From [Actinomadura] parvosata subsp. kistnae (GTDB lineage: Bacteria; Actinomycetota; Actinomycetes; Streptosporangiales; Streptosporangiaceae): DNA of 64,000 nt. The stretch lies in assembly GCF_900323885.1 (NCBI RefSeq), contig NZ_OOHJ01000018.1, positions 2,219,001-2,283,000 of the forward strand. The letters run 5' to 3'. This document shows, in pieces, positions 61,714 through 64,000 of the stretch (its first letter is position 1; each line of letters begins with the position of its first letter). Made by a program: the position numbers and the translations under genes. Below the pieces are notes generated by a model. The model worked only from the letters and a program-made list of their open reading frames with translations. It made no database searches and was not told the origin of the DNA.

Positions 61714-62219
61714 CTGTGCGGCTGCGTCCCGTCGAAGAGGACGACCTTCCCTTCCTGCACCGGCTCACCAGCGACCCCGACGGCGCGGGCGAGTTCCAGT
61801 GGTACGGCTTCCAGGACCCGCGCCGGCTGCGGCGGCGCTGGGAGGAGTCCGGCATGCTGTCCGACGACGGCGGCCTGCTGATCATCGCCGACGGCGACGA
61901 GGCGATCGGCTTCGTCTCCTGGAGCAGGCAGGTCGCCACCCGCATCAGCCACTCCTGGTCGATGGGCCTGATCGTGGCCCCCGAGCACCGCGGCAAGGGC
62001 CACGGCACGCACGCGCAGAAGCTGCTCGCCCGCTACCTGTTCGACCACTCCACCGTCAACCGGATCGAGGCGTCCACCGAGATCACGAACGTGGCCGAGC
62101 AGCGGGCGCTGGAGAAGGCCGGGTTCACCCGCGAGGGCGTGCTGCGCGGCGCCGGCTTCCGGGCCGGTCAGTGGCACGACGGCGTGCTCTACAGCATGAT
62201 CCGCGCCGACCTGGGCTGA
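61710..62219 (+). CDS. GNAT family N-acetyltransferase
   Basis: A 169-residue acetyltransferase of the RimJ/RimL type. MGLIVAPEHRGKGHGTHAQK holds the acetyl-CoA loop (about 88-105), and NRIEASTEITNVAEQRALEK with AGFTREGVLRGAGF the C-terminal signature. The ATG overlaps the stop of the NERD-pseudokinase gene, so the two are made together; a functional link is inferred only from this. Its stop is inside a 17-base tandem repeat. Confidence 0.9.
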   Translation: MTVRLRPVEEDDLPFLHRLTSDPDGAGEFQWYGFQDPRRLRRRWEESGMLSDDGGLLIIADGDEAIGFVSWSRQVATRISHSWSMGLIVAPEHRGKGHGTHAQKLLARYLFDHSTVNRIEASTEITNVAEQRALEKAGFTREGVLRGAGFRAGQWHDGVLYSMIRADLG

Positions 62220-62282
62220 AGGCGCGCCGTGACTGAAGGCAGGCCGTGGCTGAAAGCAGGCCGTGAAAGCAGGCCGGGCGGC
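62216..62282. repeat. tandem repeat, 17-bp unit, over the GNAT stop codon
   Basis: Four units of the type CTGAAGGCAGGCCGTGG starting at 62216, 62233, 62250 and 62266 (last one short). The TGA in unit 1 is the stop codon of the GNAT gene. The last unit merges into the terminator stem. Confidence 0.88.
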
Positions 62283-62301
62283 GAGAGGTGCCGCCCGGCC
62301 T
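62271..62301. terminator. bidirectional terminator over the FKBP-like gene stop
   Basis: Perfect 12-bp stem AGGCCGGGCGGC / GCCGCCCGGCCT, loop GAGAGGT. Its right arm overlaps the stop codon of the convergent gene. Confidence 0.85.
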
Positions 62302-63103
62302 ACGCGCGCGTGATCGTGTCGAGGATGTCGATCACGTAGAGGACGGGCCGCTCCCCCGGCGAGGGCACCGCCACCCGGCTGCCCACCCGCCGGCCGGCCA
62401 GCGCGCCGACCCAGGCCGCCGGCACCGAGCCCGCCTCCAGCGTGAACGCGCTCGGCCCGCCCCTGCGGTACGAGGAGTCCACGACGGCTCTCGACGGCCA
62501 CGCCGCCGCCACGTACTGGATGACGACCTTCGAGCCCGCCACGACCTCCCGCCCGGACCCGTCGATCAGGGTGCGCGGCGGGTCGGCGGGCGTCAGGTCG
62601 GCCGGGACGACCGGCAGCGTGCGGCCGACGAGGCGCGCGTCCGGCGGGTAGCCGCCCAGGATGTCGAAGACGAGCACGAGCGTGTCGGCGGGCGAGACGC
62701 CGGCCAGCGGCAGGTCCGGCCCCAGCGCCTCGGCGGCCGGGCCGACCAGCATGACCCGGCTGCCCGCCGGCCGCCCGATGAGCGACTGCCGCCACGTCTC
62801 CGCCACCTTCCTGCCGTCGAACACGACCGAGGTGGGCTGGTTGCCGTCGTAGGTGCTCAGGTACGGCCGGTTGCCCGACCACCGCCGGATGTCCACGTCG
62901 GCCAGCACCACGTCCCCCGGCACGGTGCGCCGCCCGCTGCCGACCGACAGCACCGTGATGCGCGGCGTGCGGCCCGGCTGGCCCTTGGGTATGGAGACGG
63001 TCGGCTTGCTGCCGAACCTTCCCGTCACGACGGGTTGCGTGCCCTCCTCGGCGACACCGCACGAGGTGGTGAGCACGAGGAGCGCGGGCCAGAACAGACG
63101 CAC
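62300..63103 (-). CDS. FKBP-type peptidyl-prolyl isomerase-like lipoprotein
   Basis: A 267-residue exported protein. The GTG at 63103 is preferred: GGAGG stands five bases upstream and the next residues (LFWPALLVLTTSCG) form a short lipoprotein-like signal with Cys about residue 14; the longer frame lacks this. Two FKBP-like halves follow (about 50-150 and 165-265), each with the pattern of a DVVLADVDIRRW or SKVVIQYVAAAWPS strand and a W-x-x-x-L-x-G-x-x-x-G-S-R-V turn (TWRQSLIGRPAGSRVML, AWVGALAGRRVGSRVAV). It would assist folding outside the membrane; many active-site aromatics are not obvious. Confidence 0.85.
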   Translation of the reverse strand: MRLFWPALLVLTTSCGVAEEGTQPVVTGRFGSKPTVSIPKGQPGRTPRITVLSVGSGRRTVPGDVVLADVDIRRWSGNRPYLSTYDGNQPTSVVFDGRKVAETWRQSLIGRPAGSRVMLVGPAAEALGPDLPLAGVSPADTLVLVFDILGGYPPDARLVGRTLPVVPADLTPADPPRTLIDGSGREVVAGSKVVIQYVAAAWPSRAVVDSSYRRGGPSAFTLEAGSVPAAWVGALAGRRVGSRVAVPSPGERPVLYVIDILDTITRA

Positions 63104-63195
63104 GATTTCCTCCAGGGCCGGATCCAGAGGAGTTACTTGCCGCAAGTGCGCCAAGGAAAGCTTCGGGTCGCGCCAGTTCACGACAAACTTGGACC

Positions 63196-64000
63196 GTGAG
63201 CAAGCCCAATCTGGCACGTCGGGTCGCGGAGGCGGCCGAGGTCGCGCTGAGCACCCGCAAGTACGTGACGTTCATCGACGTGGTGACGGGTCTGCGCTGG
63301 CTGCACTCGCGGCACGTGGACGTCTGGCGCCAGGGCCGGGCGGCCACCCTGGCGGAGCTGGCGGCCGTGGACGACGACCGCCTGCTCACCGCGGCCGGCC
63401 TGCTGCGCGACTGGGCGCGGGCGAAGGGGCTGCGCCCGGTCGAGACCCCGTACGTGGCGGGCACCCGCGACCGCCGCGAGCTGCGCTTCACCGCCGGGCC
63501 GGAGCAGGGGCCGTTCCGGGTGCACTGGCTGTCGCCCGACCTGAGCGAGGCCAGGGTGCGCCGGCTGACCGAGGCGCAGAGCAAGGCTCCCGACCTGGTG
63601 GTGGTCTCCCCGCTGGAGGCGTGGACGTGCGCGTCCTGCGCCGACACCGGCCCGTACCTGATCATGGAGGACGACCGGCCGCACTGCCTCACCTGCGCCG
63701 ACATGGACCACCTGGTGTTCCTGCCGTCGGGCAACGCGGCGCTCAGCCGCCGGGCCAAGCAGGAGAGCGGCCTCGCGGCGGTGGTCGTCCGCTACAACCG
63801 GCGGCGCAAGGTCTACCAGCGCATGGGCCTGCTGGTGGAGGAGGCGGCGCTGGCCGCGGCCGAGGAGCGCTGCCTGGCCGACGAGGAGGTACGGCTGCGC
63901 CGCCGCGAGCGCGACCGCGTCCGCCGGGCGGAGCAGGACGTCGAGTACCAGGCCGCGATGGCCGCCGAGATCGCCCGGCTGTTCCCCGGCTGCCCCGAGC
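63196..64000 (+). CDS. DUF2293 domain protein, 3' end beyond the window
   Basis: An open frame of at least 268 residues from the GTG at 63196 to the window edge. It contains a zinc-ribbon-like Cys pair set, WTCASCADTG and HCLTCADMDH (about 142-163), with FLPSGNAAL after it, then an Arg/Glu-rich helical stretch (about 205-255) and AAEIARLFPGCPE at the edge, the start of the DUF2293 signature. Function unknown. A possible leaderless start, with AT-rich CAAACTT just upstream. The small inverted repeat ACTTG/CAAGT (63135-63147) lies in the gap to the lipoprotein gene. Confidence 0.85.
   Translation, partial: MSKPNLARRVAEAAEVALSTRKYVTFIDVVTGLRWLHSRHVDVWRQGRAATLAELAAVDDDRLLTAAGLLRDWARAKGLRPVETPYVAGTRDRRELRFTAGPEQGPFRVHWLSPDLSEARVRRLTEAQSKAPDLVVVSPLEAWTCASCADTGPYLIMEDDRPHCLTCADMDHLVFLPSGNAALSRRAKQESGLAAVVVRYNRRRKVYQRMGLLVEEAALAAAEERCLADEEVRLRRRERDRVRRAEQDVEYQAAMAAEIARLFPGCPE

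Overview
The window is GC-rich (roughly 70 percent or more), densely packed actinomycete DNA. It has many GTG starts, ATGA/GTGA gene overlaps, a SigE-family sigma factor, geosmin synthase, an EshA-type shell protein and secreted cellulases with CBM2 modules. This fits a soil filamentous actinomycete, and the CelR-type cellulase regulon suggests the Streptosporangiales (Nonomuraea/Thermobifida side). The genus is an inference. I see no rRNA, tRNA, insertion sequence, phage or CRISPR array.

Layout. 1-4.1 kb: NarL-type two-component pair, GNAT, and a SigE-family sigma factor with a membrane-anchored partner. 4.2-8.5 kb: two glycosyltransferases divergent from a bifunctional heptose kinase/adenylyltransferase (HldE). 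8.6-11.8 kb: two divergent IucA/IucC siderophore synthetases. 11.9-16.6 kb: a STAS protein, CheB, a CheR-PAS hybrid and a secreted beta-propeller. 16.6-23.7 kb: LysR, sialidase, a flavin disulfide reductase, MarR-STAS, and two poorly recognised envelope-type genes. 24-26.1 kb: class A penicillin-binding protein. 26.3-40.7 kb: a cellulose-degradation region with a LacI/CelR regulator, a GH12 endoglucanase broken by a frameshift, an AA10 LPMO, a GH48-GH9 operon and a GH6 cellobiohydrolase. Four copies of the palindrome TGGGAGCGCTCCCA stand in front of celR, GH12, GH48 and GH6, so celR very probably controls the set and itself.

40.8-46.9 kb: DUF1992 protein, a FolP2-like protein, an RsbW-like ATPase, an epimerase, a zinc dehydrogenase, and a streptogrisin-type protease with a chitin-binding tail. 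46.9-55.8 kb is the most striking block. dxs-ispG lies divergent from polyprenyl synthetase-ispH-family 2B encapsulin-geosmin synthase, so isoprenoid precursor supply, chain elongation, a protein nanocompartment shell and a sesquiterpene cyclase sit together. 55.7-59.2 kb: STAS protein, NlpC/P60 hydrolase, and three tandem paralogous 100-residue secreted proteins of unknown function with conserved upstream DNA. 59.2-64 kb: MarR-DJ-1 pair facing a NERD-pseudokinase-GNAT operon across a large palindrome, an FKBP-like lipoprotein and a truncated DUF2293 gene.

A pattern running through the window is short tandem repeats (17-30 bp units, different at each locus) at gene 3' ends. One unit usually contains the gene's own stop codon (about 8.5, 17.6, 20.3, 31.95, 42.2 and 62.2 kb); at 57.0 kb the array starts on the base after the stop.
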